Below are positions 55,976-63,549 of a DNA stretch of 64,000 nucleotides, in pieces (position 1 is the stretch's first letter; the number at the start of each line of letters is the position of its first letter). Position numbers and translations under genes: made by a program. Source of the DNA: Hyunsoonleella pacifica (GTDB lineage Bacteria > Bacteroidota > Bacteroidia > Flavobacteriales > Flavobacteriaceae); contig NZ_SIRS01000001.1 in the NCBI RefSeq assembly GCF_004310335.1, forward strand, positions 744,001 through 808,000, in the 5' to 3' direction. The notes under the pieces were generated by a model that was given only the letters and a program-made list of their open reading frames with translations, was not told the DNA's origin and did not search any database.

Positions 55976-56794
55976 TTAATACAAGTATTTTTTAGTGTGA
56001 TTTAATAAATCTGCCTTGTAAGTAGAGTCAAATATTAAAGGGATAAATTCTTTTCTAGAAAAAAGCTTTCCAGTGATACCATTAATGTTTTCTGATGTAC
56101 AAACATGTATACCTATTTTAGATTCTTTAGAAGCAAAAAGAAAGAATAAATTCATTAATGACCTGAGTATAATAGGCATTTTACGGGTTAATTTTGAATT
56201 TACTACGCCAGGGTCGAAGGCATTAACATCTATGTTGTCTTCCATAAATTTTTCGGATAATATTTGGGTCAATACTGTTTTAGCATGTATCGCATTACCA
56301 GATGCTTTAAATGAGTTATAATTTTTATTTCCATTAAGGTTATCAAAATCCAACTCGCTTTGTAAAGCAATTTTTGGAGCTGCACTAACATTAACTATTC
56401 GAGAGTTTTTCCCTTCTTTAAGCAGAGGGCTTAGCATATTAGAAAGTATATACGCACTCAGATAACTAATTGTAAAGTTTTTTTCAGTTCCATTTTCAGA
56501 GACTTCTCTTTTAGGAAGTAACACCCCAGCTATATTGGCTAAGAGCTCTAGGCTTTGATGCCTTTTCAGAAAGGTATCAGCAAACTTTCTTACTTTATTT
56601 AAATTACTTAAATCAAGAAGGTAGAATTTAATACTGCCTTTGGAAGTTTTAGACAATTTTTGTTCTATTGTAACTCCTTTATTAGCGTTAGTTCCAATAA
56701 AATAAACATTCCAATTGTTGTTTGATAGGTGCTTTACTATTGATAATCCAATTCCCGAAGTTCCGCCAGTTATTATGGCTGTTTTCATGCTCAT
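55976..56794 (-). CDS. Short-chain dehydrogenase/reductase
   Basis: The 272-residue protein has the SDR cofactor motif TGGTSGIG (residues 9-16) and NIAGVLL near 88. The catalytic Tyr-Lys region is unclear: YNSFKASGNAIHAK near 160 gives Y/S and K in shifted positions. It resembles the retinol dehydrogenase-like subgroup. Substrate unknown. The Crp-type regulator upstream on the same strand, 79 bp away, may control it. Confidence 0.82.
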   Translation of the reverse strand: MSMKTAIITGGTSGIGLSIVKHLSNNNWNVYFIGTNANKGVTIEQKLSKTSKGSIKFYLLDLSNLNKVRKFADTFLKRHQSLELLANIAGVLLPKREVSENGTEKNFTISYLSAYILSNMLSPLLKEGKNSRIVNVSAAPKIALQSELDFDNLNGNKNYNSFKASGNAIHAKTVLTQILSEKFMEDNIDVNAFDPGVVNSKLTRKMPIILRSLMNLFFLFASKESKIGIHVCTSENINGITGKLFSRKEFIPLIFDSTYKADLLNHTKKYLY

Positions 56795-56873
56795 CTGTTT
56801 AATATTAAAATTTAAAGCATAAAATTATTTATCACATTAGCCAAAAATGTTATCAATTGTTAACACTATTTAT

Positions 56874-57443
56874 TCATTTTAATTTTTTTCTTATTCTACT
56901 TAATGATACGGCAGTTATGCCGAGATAAGATGCAATGTAGTGATTTGCTATTTTGGCATCGATATTAGGATAGCAGGATTGGAATTTTTTATATTTATCC
57001 AAAGCTCTTACTTGTAGTAAACATTCATCTCGTTTTGCCAATCTATTATTCTCTTTTTCTTTAACAGCTTTTACTAATTGTGTTAATTTATTATTTTCAT
57101 TCAATAAACATTGAAATTTTTTAGAGTCTAATAAAATCAATGAGGCTTGTGTTAATACTTGGAAGGTATAATTAGAACGTCCATTTTTAGTTCTCAAAGC
57201 ATTTGTAGTAATAAATTCATTTTCTTTAAAAAAAGCAACACTTTTTTCATTACCGTCTTGATCAATTAGAAAAGCCCGTGCAATTCCATTTTCAACAAAT
57301 ACTTCTTTATTAAATACTGTATTTAGAGGAATGAAAATTTCATTTTTTTTTAACGCAATGTATTCACAACATTCTTCTATACTTTTCCACTCCGCTGGTG
57401 TAAGTAAAAGTGTTTGTTCAATATGTTTCTTTAATTGTTTCAT
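56874..57443 (-). CDS. Crp/Fnr-family transcriptional regulator
   Basis: The 189-residue protein has a cyclic-nucleotide-binding-like N-terminal barrel (about residues 15-120) and a short C-terminal HTH (IASYLGITAVSLSRIRKK). This is the common flavobacterial form with a degenerate effector pocket. It probably controls the SDR gene downstream. Its upstream side abuts the leftmost, partial attC-like site. Confidence 0.9.
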   Translation of the reverse strand: MKQLKKHIEQTLLLTPAEWKSIEECCEYIALKKNEIFIPLNTVFNKEVFVENGIARAFLIDQDGNEKSVAFFKENEFITTNALRTKNGRSNYTFQVLTQASLILLDSKKFQCLLNENNKLTQLVKAVKEKENNRLAKRDECLLQVRALDKYKKFQSCYPNIDAKIANHYIASYLGITAVSLSRIRKKLK

Positions 57444-57444
57444 T

Positions 57445-57508
57445 TAATTATTTTCCGCTGTTATCTAAATATAGCAAATTGCAATGAGCTATACGAGTTG
57501 TTAGGTGC
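57445..57508 (-). repeat. Partial attC-like site at the left end of array B
   Basis: Plus-strand GCAATGAGCTATACGAGTT then GTTAGGTGC (57500-57508) gives ACCTAAC on the minus strand, a fit to RYYYAAC. The other half is missing before the Crp gene start. Confidence 0.5.
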
Positions 57509-57547
57509 TGTCTTATGAGATTACAATTTTTCTTTAATGGTTTTTTA

Positions 57548-57882
57548 TCAGAAATAAATTCCAAAAATGAAAGTTACCACTGCAAACATAATTCCGTATT
57601 CTCCAAGCCAATGTTCCGTACCTTTGAGGGAATGAAATAAAACAATCTGATATATTTCCAATTTTCCCAATTCCATTTTAAAGATGTAATAGAACGTCTT
57701 TTCATTTTTAATGCAACTATTGTGGTTATTGCAGGACACCACATCAATCCTCAAATGTATATTCTTGAAGGATATAAACTAACTATTGTATAATGAAGTA
57801 GCGAGCTTATAATAGTAACAATAGTAAAGAAAATAAATATTGTATTCCAAGTTTCTTTTCGTTCCGTTAAATTTTCTTGCAT
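57548..57882 (-). pseudogene. CPBP intramembrane protease remnant (former cassette gene)
   Basis: From ATG 57880-57882 the frame reads an N-terminal CPBP region, then an in-frame TGA at 57751-57753, then LMWCPAITTIVALK and SITSLKWNWENWKY, typical of CPBP proteins. It then loses frame, and the C-terminal KGTEHWLGEYGIMFAVV appears in another frame to the stop at 57548. Most of the middle, including the catalytic region, is absent. An attC half lies downstream, so this was a cassette. Confidence 0.75.
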
Positions 57883-57992
57883 TAAAGCTTTCTGATTAGT
57901 TTGTTAATGAAAGACGAAGTACTAGTAGTTTTGTTACATTAAAATAAATGATCATATATAACCTTAATTACGATTTAAATTTGTAGTTATAG

Positions 57993-58337
57993 TTGTTTGG
58001 TATTTATTTAACAATTCTGAGAGGATTTGGGTGTAGTAGAATCCGCCGTAATTGCGTTTATATACCGACCATTAAACAGTCTGGGAGTATTGTTAGGGGC
58101 GAGAGTAGAATAAGTAAGATTGGGAACAGGAAACTCAGTAACTTGCTGTTTTTATGTACATTTTCGGCTTGCAAACATAATAAGTCATGCAGAGAGTTTT
58201 ATGAAAGGATTGTGGCTAAAGGAAAGAGCAAGAAACGGGCTTTGATTGAATTGTTAAAGAAGCTGTTAAAATAAGTATTTGCCATAGCAAAAAGTGGATT
58301 ACCTTATAATAAGAACTTTGTGTCAAAATTAAGTTAA
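57993..58337 (+). pseudogene. IS110-family transposase C-terminal remnant
   Basis: Codes for KQSGSIVRGESRISKIGNRK, NKSCREFYERIVAKGKSKK and, after a premature TAA at 58272-58274, VFAIAKSGLPYNKNF up to a stop at 58335-58337. This matches the C-terminal part of IS110-type transposases with their Ser-containing SGSxVRG block. The N-terminal DEDD part is gone. It sits between two halves of array B. Confidence 0.85.
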
Positions 58338-58365
58338 AAATACTTGTTTTTTAACTCAGTTCTTT

Positions 58366-58375
58366 GTTGTACACC
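58366..58375 (-). repeat. Cassette-end remnant
   Basis: Plus GTTGTACACC, minus GGTGTACAAC, is the exact reverse complement of the cassette start at 59133-59142. The rest of this attC is replaced by the IS110 region. Confidence 0.55.
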
Positions 58376-58376
58376 G

Positions 58377-59129
58377 TTATTTATATTTTCTTTTAGCAAC
58401 AAGATATTCCTTTCCGTTTACTGTTTTATACTTTTTAGTCCAAAGTTCATTCTTGCTGTATTTGTATCTAAAATACTCAAACTCATACAAAAATGGTCCT
58501 CCTGTGATTGGGATTGGAAATTCTTGTTTTGGTTCATATTCTCTGTGAATTTCAATCACATTATTTCGGTCGTCATATTTATAATATGTTGTAGCTTTTT
58601 CGTTGACAGTTTTTCCGTTCAAATCTTCGTAAATACTGAATTCTATTGATTTAATGATATTTCCCTTTTTATCATATTCCATCAGTTCTTTATAAGGCCA
58701 CGCTTTGAAATTAGATTCCTCAATTCTTTCAATCAGTTTGGATTTTCCCAATTCGTTGAAGTCAGAATATTTTTCGGTCATTCCAAAATCAAACTTCTTT
58801 TTTACAAGCAATGAGTCATTATATTCCAATTTAAGGTTTGAAATATCGTTTATCTGTCCTTCGTTGATGTCAAAGGTATTTGTTTCACGTTCTACATTTC
58901 CAAATCGATCGTATTCAAATTCTGTTCGGTTTCGTAGTTCATTTTTCCAATAGTTTTCTCGTACTGAAACAAGTCCGTTTACAAGATAAAATTTAGTACT
59001 CTATTTTCCAATTTCTATGTTTTTCTCAACATAGAATTCATAATTCTTCAATAATTCAGATTCACTTTTTTGAGCAAAGGAATTATTAAAAATCAGAAGG
59101 GTAATTATGCTTGCAAGCAGGTTTTTCAT
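58377..59129 (-). pseudogene. Cassette-borne secreted protein gene with in-frame stop
   Basis: ATG 59127-59129 starts a signal peptide (MKNLLASIITLLIFNNSFAQ). The frame is broken once by TAG at 59001-59003 (codon 43), then continues to 58377 for 250 codons in total. The mature part is a Tyr/Glu-rich beta protein of unknown family (EFEYDRFGNVERE, KYSKNELWTKKY). A single point change would restore it. It is the last recognisable cassette before the IS110 remnant. Confidence 0.75.
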
Positions 59130-59132
59130 AAT

Positions 59133-59271
59133 GGTGTACAACGTTTTGTGTATGTTTTAGTTGCGTGGATTAAGCACTAAATTTAGCAAATAATCACTAA
59201 ATGGAAAATCCGAGAGGATTTTCCAAAGTAGGCTAGAAGCCAGCAATTGAATATACACGTTGTTGGGTGTA
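59133..59271 (-). repeat. attC-like site, 139 bp
   Basis: Left end GGTGTACAAC (59133-59142), right end GTTGGGTGTA (59262-59271). GTGTAT (59148-59153) pairs with ATACAC (59253-59258). The central hairpin is GGAAAATCC (59203-59211) with GGATTTTCC (59216-59224). Confidence 0.7.
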
Positions 59272-59275
59272 GTTT

Positions 59276-59575
59276 TTATTCGATTATTCTTCTTTTTAAG
59301 TCCATTCTACCGTGTAAAATCCTAGTGATTTCTATTGGTTCGTTTTCCAAATTCCTGTAAAATATGATATGTCTATTTGCTTTTAGTCCAAATAAATCTT
59401 TTTGAATTCCATCGTAGTTTTTTCCGATTTTAGGATTTTCCGCAATTTCTTTACAAAATTCCATTATTTGAAAGTAATATTTCTCAGCTTGTTTTTCAGA
59501 CCATTTGTCAAACGTGTAGTCCCAAATCTCATTCAAATCCTCAACAGCTTTGTTGGTTAGTTGAAATTTAGCCAT
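59276..59575 (-). CDS. ParE-type toxin
   Basis: The 99-residue protein fits the ParE/RelE toxin fold: LTNKAVEDLNEIWDYTFDKW start, YFQIMEFCKEIAENPKIG, then GLKANRHIIFYR and ILHGRMD, with the usual basic C terminus. ParE toxins poison gyrase. The antitoxin ParD overlaps its start by 8 bp. The pair is one gene cassette, a common way for integron arrays to be held in place. Confidence 0.9.
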   Translation of the reverse strand: MAKFQLTNKAVEDLNEIWDYTFDKWSEKQAEKYYFQIMEFCKEIAENPKIGKNYDGIQKDLFGLKANRHIIFYRNLENEPIEITRILHGRMDLKRRIIE

Positions 59576-59816
59576 TCATTCGTTTTTTAGCTTTCAACTC
59601 TTTTAAGTTTTCTTCCCAGTCAAAGTCATGAGCAATTCCACTGTCAATTCCGTCTTGAATAGCATTTTTAAGAGCTATTATTTTGCTTTCTTCATTTTCC
59701 AAAAGTCGAAGTCCAGCTCTAATTACTTCGCTAACGTTTTTATATCTTCCAGCAGAAACTTGAGTTTGTACGAATTGGTCAAAATAATCTCCTAATGATA
59801 TTGATGTATTTTTCAT
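59568..59816 (-). CDS. ParD-type antitoxin
   Basis: The 82-residue protein has a ribbon-helix-helix N terminus (MKNTSISLGDYFDQFVQTQV, then GRYKNVSEVIRAGLRLLE) and a flexible C-terminal tail that would cap ParE. It is expected to repress its own promoter. It is translated just ahead of parE with an 8-bp overlap. Confidence 0.92.
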   Translation of the reverse strand: MKNTSISLGDYFDQFVQTQVSAGRYKNVSEVIRAGLRLLENEESKIIALKNAIQDGIDSGIAHDFDWEENLKELKAKKRMNG

Positions 59817-59886
59817 TCCGATTGTAATTTATTCAAATATACCAATTTTTGGTAAAAACTCAAAATTTTCGATTCAGCTCGGAAAT

Positions 59887-60026
59887 TACACCCAACGGCT
59901 TCGGCTATGAGTAGTTGCGTAGGTTAGCACTTAACTTTGCAAGTACACACCAAACTGAAAATCCGCAAGGATTTTCAGAAGTAGACGAGAACAAGCAATT
60001 ACTTATAGCCATTGTTGTGTGTTGCC
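59887..60026 (-). repeat. attC-like site, 140 bp
   Basis: Left end TACACCCAAC (59887-59896), right end GTTGTGTGTTGCC (60014-60026). GGCTAT (59903-59908) pairs with ATAGCC (60005-60010). Central hairpin CTGAAAATCC with GGATTTTCAG (59955-59978). Confidence 0.7.
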
Positions 60027-60028
60027 TT

Positions 60029-60691
60029 TTATATTACAGGTTCTCTATCTAAGTCGCTATATGGATAAACTCCTTTTTCTTTTAATATTTTAAATAATTC
60101 ATCACTTCCGTTCTGTCTAGCAAAGCCCATTTCACTTCTAAATAGTTGCATGCAAAGTAAAAGGTGATGTTCTCTATTTCCGATTTTGAATTTCTTTCCA
60201 TCAGGTTCGTATAAGTCAAAAACTAAACAAGTGTTTTCCTCATTCTCTCCATTAGGAACTTCTATTGTCTCTTTTGGATTCAAAACTGCTTGTGAGGAAT
60301 ACATTCCAATTGCTGTTAAAAATCCACAAGCTTTTCTTTCTATTAGATTGAATGGTGTTTGAGTTTCCTCACTTTCATTATAGTCATGCTTTGTGAAAGC
60401 AACTAATTCATAAGTTCCTATTCGGTTTTTCTTTGGACCATTTCCGTCTGGATCTAATAATTCCATTGTTGCAAATCCAGTTCCTTTTATGTGGTTCGGA
60501 AAGTAATACATGTCAACTGCTCCTCGAATGGTGAAAGGAATTATAGCGTGTCCAACTAAGTTGTGCATTTTTCCAAGAACATTTTCAAGTCCTTCAGATT
60601 TTAATTCATAATCTTTTTCATGCTCTTCTTCCGTAAATTCCTTTACAACTGGCGTTTCTTTTTTGCCAAATAGTCTTTTTAAAAATCCCAT
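60029..60691 (-). CDS. Cassette-borne hypothetical protein, SUFU-like
   Basis: The 220-residue soluble protein is tentatively like the suppressor-of-fused (SUFU) domain, judged from the C-terminal HHLLLCMQLFRSEMGFAR and GSDELFKILKEKG. Bacterial SUFU proteins are often immunity or toxin-linked. The N terminus (FLKRLFGKKE) is basic and hydrophobic but not a signal. This is a low-confidence family call. Both ends are tightly bounded by attC-like sites. Confidence 0.6.
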   Translation of the reverse strand: MGFLKRLFGKKETPVVKEFTEEEHEKDYELKSEGLENVLGKMHNLVGHAIIPFTIRGAVDMYYFPNHIKGTGFATMELLDPDGNGPKKNRIGTYELVAFTKHDYNESEETQTPFNLIERKACGFLTAIGMYSSQAVLNPKETIEVPNGENEENTCLVFDLYEPDGKKFKIGNREHHLLLCMQLFRSEMGFARQNGSDELFKILKEKGVYPYSDLDREPVI

Positions 60692-60717
60692 ATTTTAATT
60701 TCAGTTCGGTTTTTTTA

Positions 60718-60860
60718 GGTTACACACAACGGTTTTGGCTATGGTTTCGTTACGGGATGGTACGCGAGTATCATTCCGCCGTAACCATAAATTTAGTAAA
60801 AAGGCTTGAAATTCCGATTAGGAATTTCAGCCGTAATGAACTATAGCCTGTGTTGTGAGC
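60718..60860 (-). repeat. attC-like site, 143 bp
   Basis: Left end GGTTACACACAAC, right end GTTGTGAGC (60852-60860). GGCTAT (60737-60742) pairs with ATAGCC (60843-60848); hairpin TGAAATTCC/GGAATTTCA (60807-60829), plus a GTTACGG/CCGTAAC pair. Confidence 0.7.
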
Positions 60861-60870
60861 TGGCTTTTAT

Positions 60871-61290
60871 TCACGATAAAATTATTCCGTATAACCATAA
60901 AAGTCCGTAAATATTAGCAACTCCGAATATTATTCCGAAAATCAGCTCTTTATTAATTCGGTAATTTTTCAATTCCGAACTTATTGTTTTTAGATTATGT
61001 ACTTTTTCAATTCCAACTTTAGTTTCCGCAATTCTGTCGCCAATTCTGCGTTCAGGACTGAAAATCGTAAAAATCAATTCGAAAGGAATTATTGGTAAAA
61101 AATTCCGCAATGAGCTTTTCCATTCCGTTGCTTTTTGGCTATTCAAGTTTTGTACTTGAATTCCGAAAACTCTTTTTCCGATACTTTTTCCATTAAGGAA
61201 GTCCTTGTTCATTGTTATCGGATAAACTATCATAATTCCGAGAAATAGATTGTCAGTCAATGCTACAATTCCAAATCCGATTAATCCCAT
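60871..61290 (-). CDS. RDD-family membrane protein, 5' end damaged
   Basis: The 139-residue protein has three to four hydrophobic segments and the RDD-family GKSIGKRVFGIQVQN near 34-48 with RRIGDRIAETKV. The conserved first helix (KAFAVDYLIM) is only partly inside the open frame, since an in-frame stop and an IS-end scar lie just upstream at 61315-61333. The N terminus is therefore probably lost and the gene may be inactive. It lies in one gene cassette. Confidence 0.65.
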   Translation of the reverse strand: MGLIGFGIVALTDNLFLGIMIVYPITMNKDFLNGKSIGKRVFGIQVQNLNSQKATEWKSSLRNFLPIIPFELIFTIFSPERRIGDRIAETKVGIEKVHNLKTISSELKNYRINKELIFGIIFGVANIYGLLWLYGIILS

Positions 61291-61314
61291 AATCAGATAA
61301 TCAACTGCAAATGC

Positions 61315-61333
61315 CTTTATTCAGGACGGGTCA
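61315..61333. mobile_element. 19-bp IS-end-like scar, copy 2
   Basis: CTTTATTCAGGACGGGTCA, identical to 16974-16992. It separates the cassette start (61339) from the RDD gene and introduces a stop in its frame. Confidence 0.45.
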
Positions 61334-61338
61334 ATATT

Positions 61339-61474
61339 ATACACAACGGTCTCGTATAAGAATAGTTGCGTGGTTAAGCAACGAATTTAACTAATACAAA
61401 TCGAATAGAAAATCCGCGAGGATTTTCGTAAGCAGGCTTTTACCAGTAATTAATTTTATACTTTGTTGGGCACA
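61339..61474 (-). repeat. attC-like site, 136 bp
   Basis: Left end ATACACAAC (61339-61347), right end GTTGGGCACA (61465-61474). GTATAA (61354-61359) pairs with TTATAC (61456-61461). Central hairpin GAAAATCC/GGATTTTC (61408-61427). Confidence 0.7.
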
Positions 61475-61475
61475 G

Positions 61476-62444
61476 TTATTTTATTTCAAAAATTTCGAAC
61501 TCAGTCAGTTCATTTATCGATTTAATCATATTTATTAATTCATTATCGGAATCATATTTCTCTAAAACTTTCTTTAGATTCAAAAACGACTGTTTTAAGT
61601 CTTTTATTTCTTTATAATTTGATACCGCTAAATAACCTGATAGGTCATTTTCTAATAATGTATTTATCTCCTTTTTTATTGAAAACTGCTCATTCTGATT
61701 TAATGACTTCAAGTCAGAAAAAAGATGACTTTTATTTTTATTTACTAACTTTTTTATTTCTCCATAAACTATATTTATATCTTGAGAAACTTCGACTAAT
61801 TTTTCATTTGATTTAAGAAATAATCGTTTCTCAATTTTATCAGTTTTGACTGATTCGTTATATGGATTGTTCATTACAGAATTCACGATGTCAGAATCAA
61901 AATTTTTAGTTTTTAGCACCAGAATACTAAGGTTTCCATTAGATATCGTATCGCCAATTCTTGGAGACATTATAGTTGTAGTATCAATTAGAACATTTAC
62001 ATTTTGATTTAAGTTATTGATTGTGAAATTTTCCAATTTTTGTTTATACTGTTCTTTAAATTTTACTTTAATTCCACGTTGTCCAATCATATTAAAATCT
62101 GTATTTATCTTTTCAATCGAGTTTGAATTGAAAAAGATAGAATCCCCTTTTGTAATAGTAAATTGACCTTTTGAGAATATTAAATTATTTAACTTATTTT
62201 CATCTAAAAAAAATGCTAATGTGATTTTTAATTCATTATTCTTTTCAGAAATTGAATATTCTGATAGTTTTAATTTTGAATAGTAGCTTAACCTTTTTTT
62301 TAATTTTTCTTTAAAATCTGTATTGTTTTCTAATAGTTTAACATACAAAATTATTCCTCCATATTCATTAAAAGTCTTTCTCTTTTTATCTGAACAGGAA
62401 TATAGTCCAACTGTAATGATTAATAAAATAATTATTCTTTTCAT
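61476..62444 (-). CDS. Cassette-borne lipoprotein with a SecD P1-like region
   Basis: The 322-residue protein has a lipobox (TVGLYSC, Cys17). The mature N-terminal half resembles the periplasmic P1 head of SecD: GGIILYVKL, QRGIKVKFKEQYKQKLENFT, and IDTTTIMSPRIGDTISNGNL (each in parts). True SecD has membrane helices that are missing here. The C-terminal half is helical. The role is unknown; protein-export tuning is a guess. The cassette ends match over ten bases. Confidence 0.7.
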   Translation of the reverse strand: MKRIIILLIITVGLYSCSDKKRKTFNEYGGIILYVKLLENNTDFKEKLKKRLSYYSKLKLSEYSISEKNNELKITLAFFLDENKLNNLIFSKGQFTITKGDSIFFNSNSIEKINTDFNMIGQRGIKVKFKEQYKQKLENFTINNLNQNVNVLIDTTTIMSPRIGDTISNGNLSILVLKTKNFDSDIVNSVMNNPYNESVKTDKIEKRLFLKSNEKLVEVSQDINIVYGEIKKLVNKNKSHLFSDLKSLNQNEQFSIKKEINTLLENDLSGYLAVSNYKEIKDLKQSFLNLKKVLEKYDSDNELINMIKSINELTEFEIFEIK

Positions 62445-62466
62445 TGTTTTCAGGATGCTCTTTAAT

Positions 62467-62604
62467 TGTGCCCAACGGTAAAGTGTATGATTTCGTTGCG
62501 TGTTTAAGCACTAAAGTTAGCAAATACAAACCGAATAGAAAATCCGCGAGGATTTTCGTAAGTAAGCCTTTACTAGCAATGAATTATACACATTGTTGGC
62601 AGTA
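62467..62604 (-). repeat. attC-like site, 138 bp
   Basis: Left end TGTGCCCAAC (62467-62476), right end GTTGGCAGTA (62595-62604). GTGTAT (62483-62488) pairs with ATACAC (62586-62591). Central hairpin GAAAATCC/GGATTTTC (62538-62557). Confidence 0.75.
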
Positions 62605-62608
62605 GTAT

Positions 62609-63385
62609 TTATATTAATCCTAAATCTCGAACTATACTAATAAGATGAACAGAGTTTTGTGCTTTAAAATCAATTTTTAGTTTATTAAGTCGTTTCTCTA
62701 TTGAAGACAGAGAAGAAGGTGATATTCCAGATGATTGCATTTTTTTACTTATCTCGACTGCGCTGTAACCTCGAGCCATTAGAGAAAGTAAATTTGTGTC
62801 ATATTCATCTAGTTCAATAATTTCATATTTAGTATTACTTTCTTTATCCTCAAAATGAGGATTAAGCTTTAATTTCAGTAAATCTATTTCATTTCGTAAT
62901 TCCAAATATTCTTTAGTTTTTCTCGATACTTTATCTTGGTTTTCCACCTCCAAAAAAACTGGAACAACTGATTTTAAAGGCGATTTTAAAGTCTCACTTA
63001 TAGATTTAACTATTTCTTTTCTTAAATTCTCTCCCCAATTATGATGTTCCTTATTATATGTAATTACTCTTTGAGCACGTAAATCAAAAGGGACATCGTC
63101 CATTGATTCAGCTATAAAAATTACTGGTTTTTTTGATGCGTGTGCTAATCCAAGTTCATAAAAGACATTTGCATTTTTTTTAGTTAAGTCAGCTACGATT
63201 AATGTTGAACTCTGTATTAAATTCCATATATCTTTTATAATTGTACTTGGTTTATAGATATTATCTGCTCTAAAAGAATCCAAGTTAGATTCTTCAATCG
63301 CAGGCTTGTAAATGTTTTCGTAATATTCGTCAAAATAACCTCCAAAAGGCATTATTACGAAACAAATTTCTTTGTCATTTTCCAA
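62609..63385 (-). CDS. TIR/deoxyribosyltransferase-like protein with C-terminal HTH (first cassette)
   Basis: The 258-residue protein starts with TTG; no in-frame ATG exists. Residues 5-110 carry FVIMPFGG and ADLTKKNANVFYELGLAHA, the motif of nucleoside 2-deoxyribosyltransferase-like and TIR-like proteins found in immune effectors. The glutamate in YELG is the usual catalytic candidate. Residues about 195-258 form a LuxR-type HTH (SLMARGYSAVEISKKM, SSIEKRLNKLKID). This pairing would link nucleotide chemistry with DNA binding. It is the cassette nearest the recombinase, usually the best expressed. Confidence 0.7.
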   Translation of the reverse strand: MENDKEICFVIMPFGGYFDEYYENIYKPAIEESNLDSFRADNIYKPSTIIKDIWNLIQSSTLIVADLTKKNANVFYELGLAHASKKPVIFIAESMDDVPFDLRAQRVITYNKEHHNWGENLRKEIVKSISETLKSPLKSVVPVFLEVENQDKVSRKTKEYLELRNEIDLLKLKLNPHFEDKESNTKYEIIELDEYDTNLLSLMARGYSAVEISKKMQSSGISPSSLSSIEKRLNKLKIDFKAQNSVHLISIVRDLGLI

Positions 63386-63403
63386 ATTCGTGATTTTTTA
63401 TAT

Positions 63404-63476
63404 TACTGCCAACTTGTTTATATGCGGAACTTTATTCTTTATATACAGCCAAATTGGTTGGCTATACGGAACTTTT
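63404..63476 (-). other. attI-like recombination region
   Basis: TACTGCCAAC (63404-63413, minus GTTGGCAGTA) is the first cassette junction. Two direct repeats of TAT[GA]CGGAACTTT follow at 63421-63433 and 63463-63476, with a GCCAA/TTGGC hairpin (63448-63462) between. Direct repeats beside the first cassette resemble attI organisation. It lies between the recombinase and the array. Confidence 0.5.
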
Positions 63477-63549
63477 GACTTTTTTTATACCTTTTAGACT
63501 TTACTATAAAAGAATGAAAATTCTGATGTTTGTGCAATGTCGCCATTTT

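Noticed and set aside
57548-57754. A 68-residue protein gene.
   Set aside because: Its C-terminal part matches the end of CPBP proteases in a shifted frame while the N-terminal part does not, so it is part of a pseudogene.
58344-58649. A plus-strand hydrophobic 101-residue protein.
   Set aside because: It is the opposite strand of the cassette pseudogene 58377-59129, whose protein is interpretable and has a signal peptide.
58366-63476. The regular repeats could be read as a CRISPR array.
   Set aside because: The repeats are about 140 bp, imperfect palindromes and separate whole genes; there are no short identical repeats with short spacers and no cas genes.
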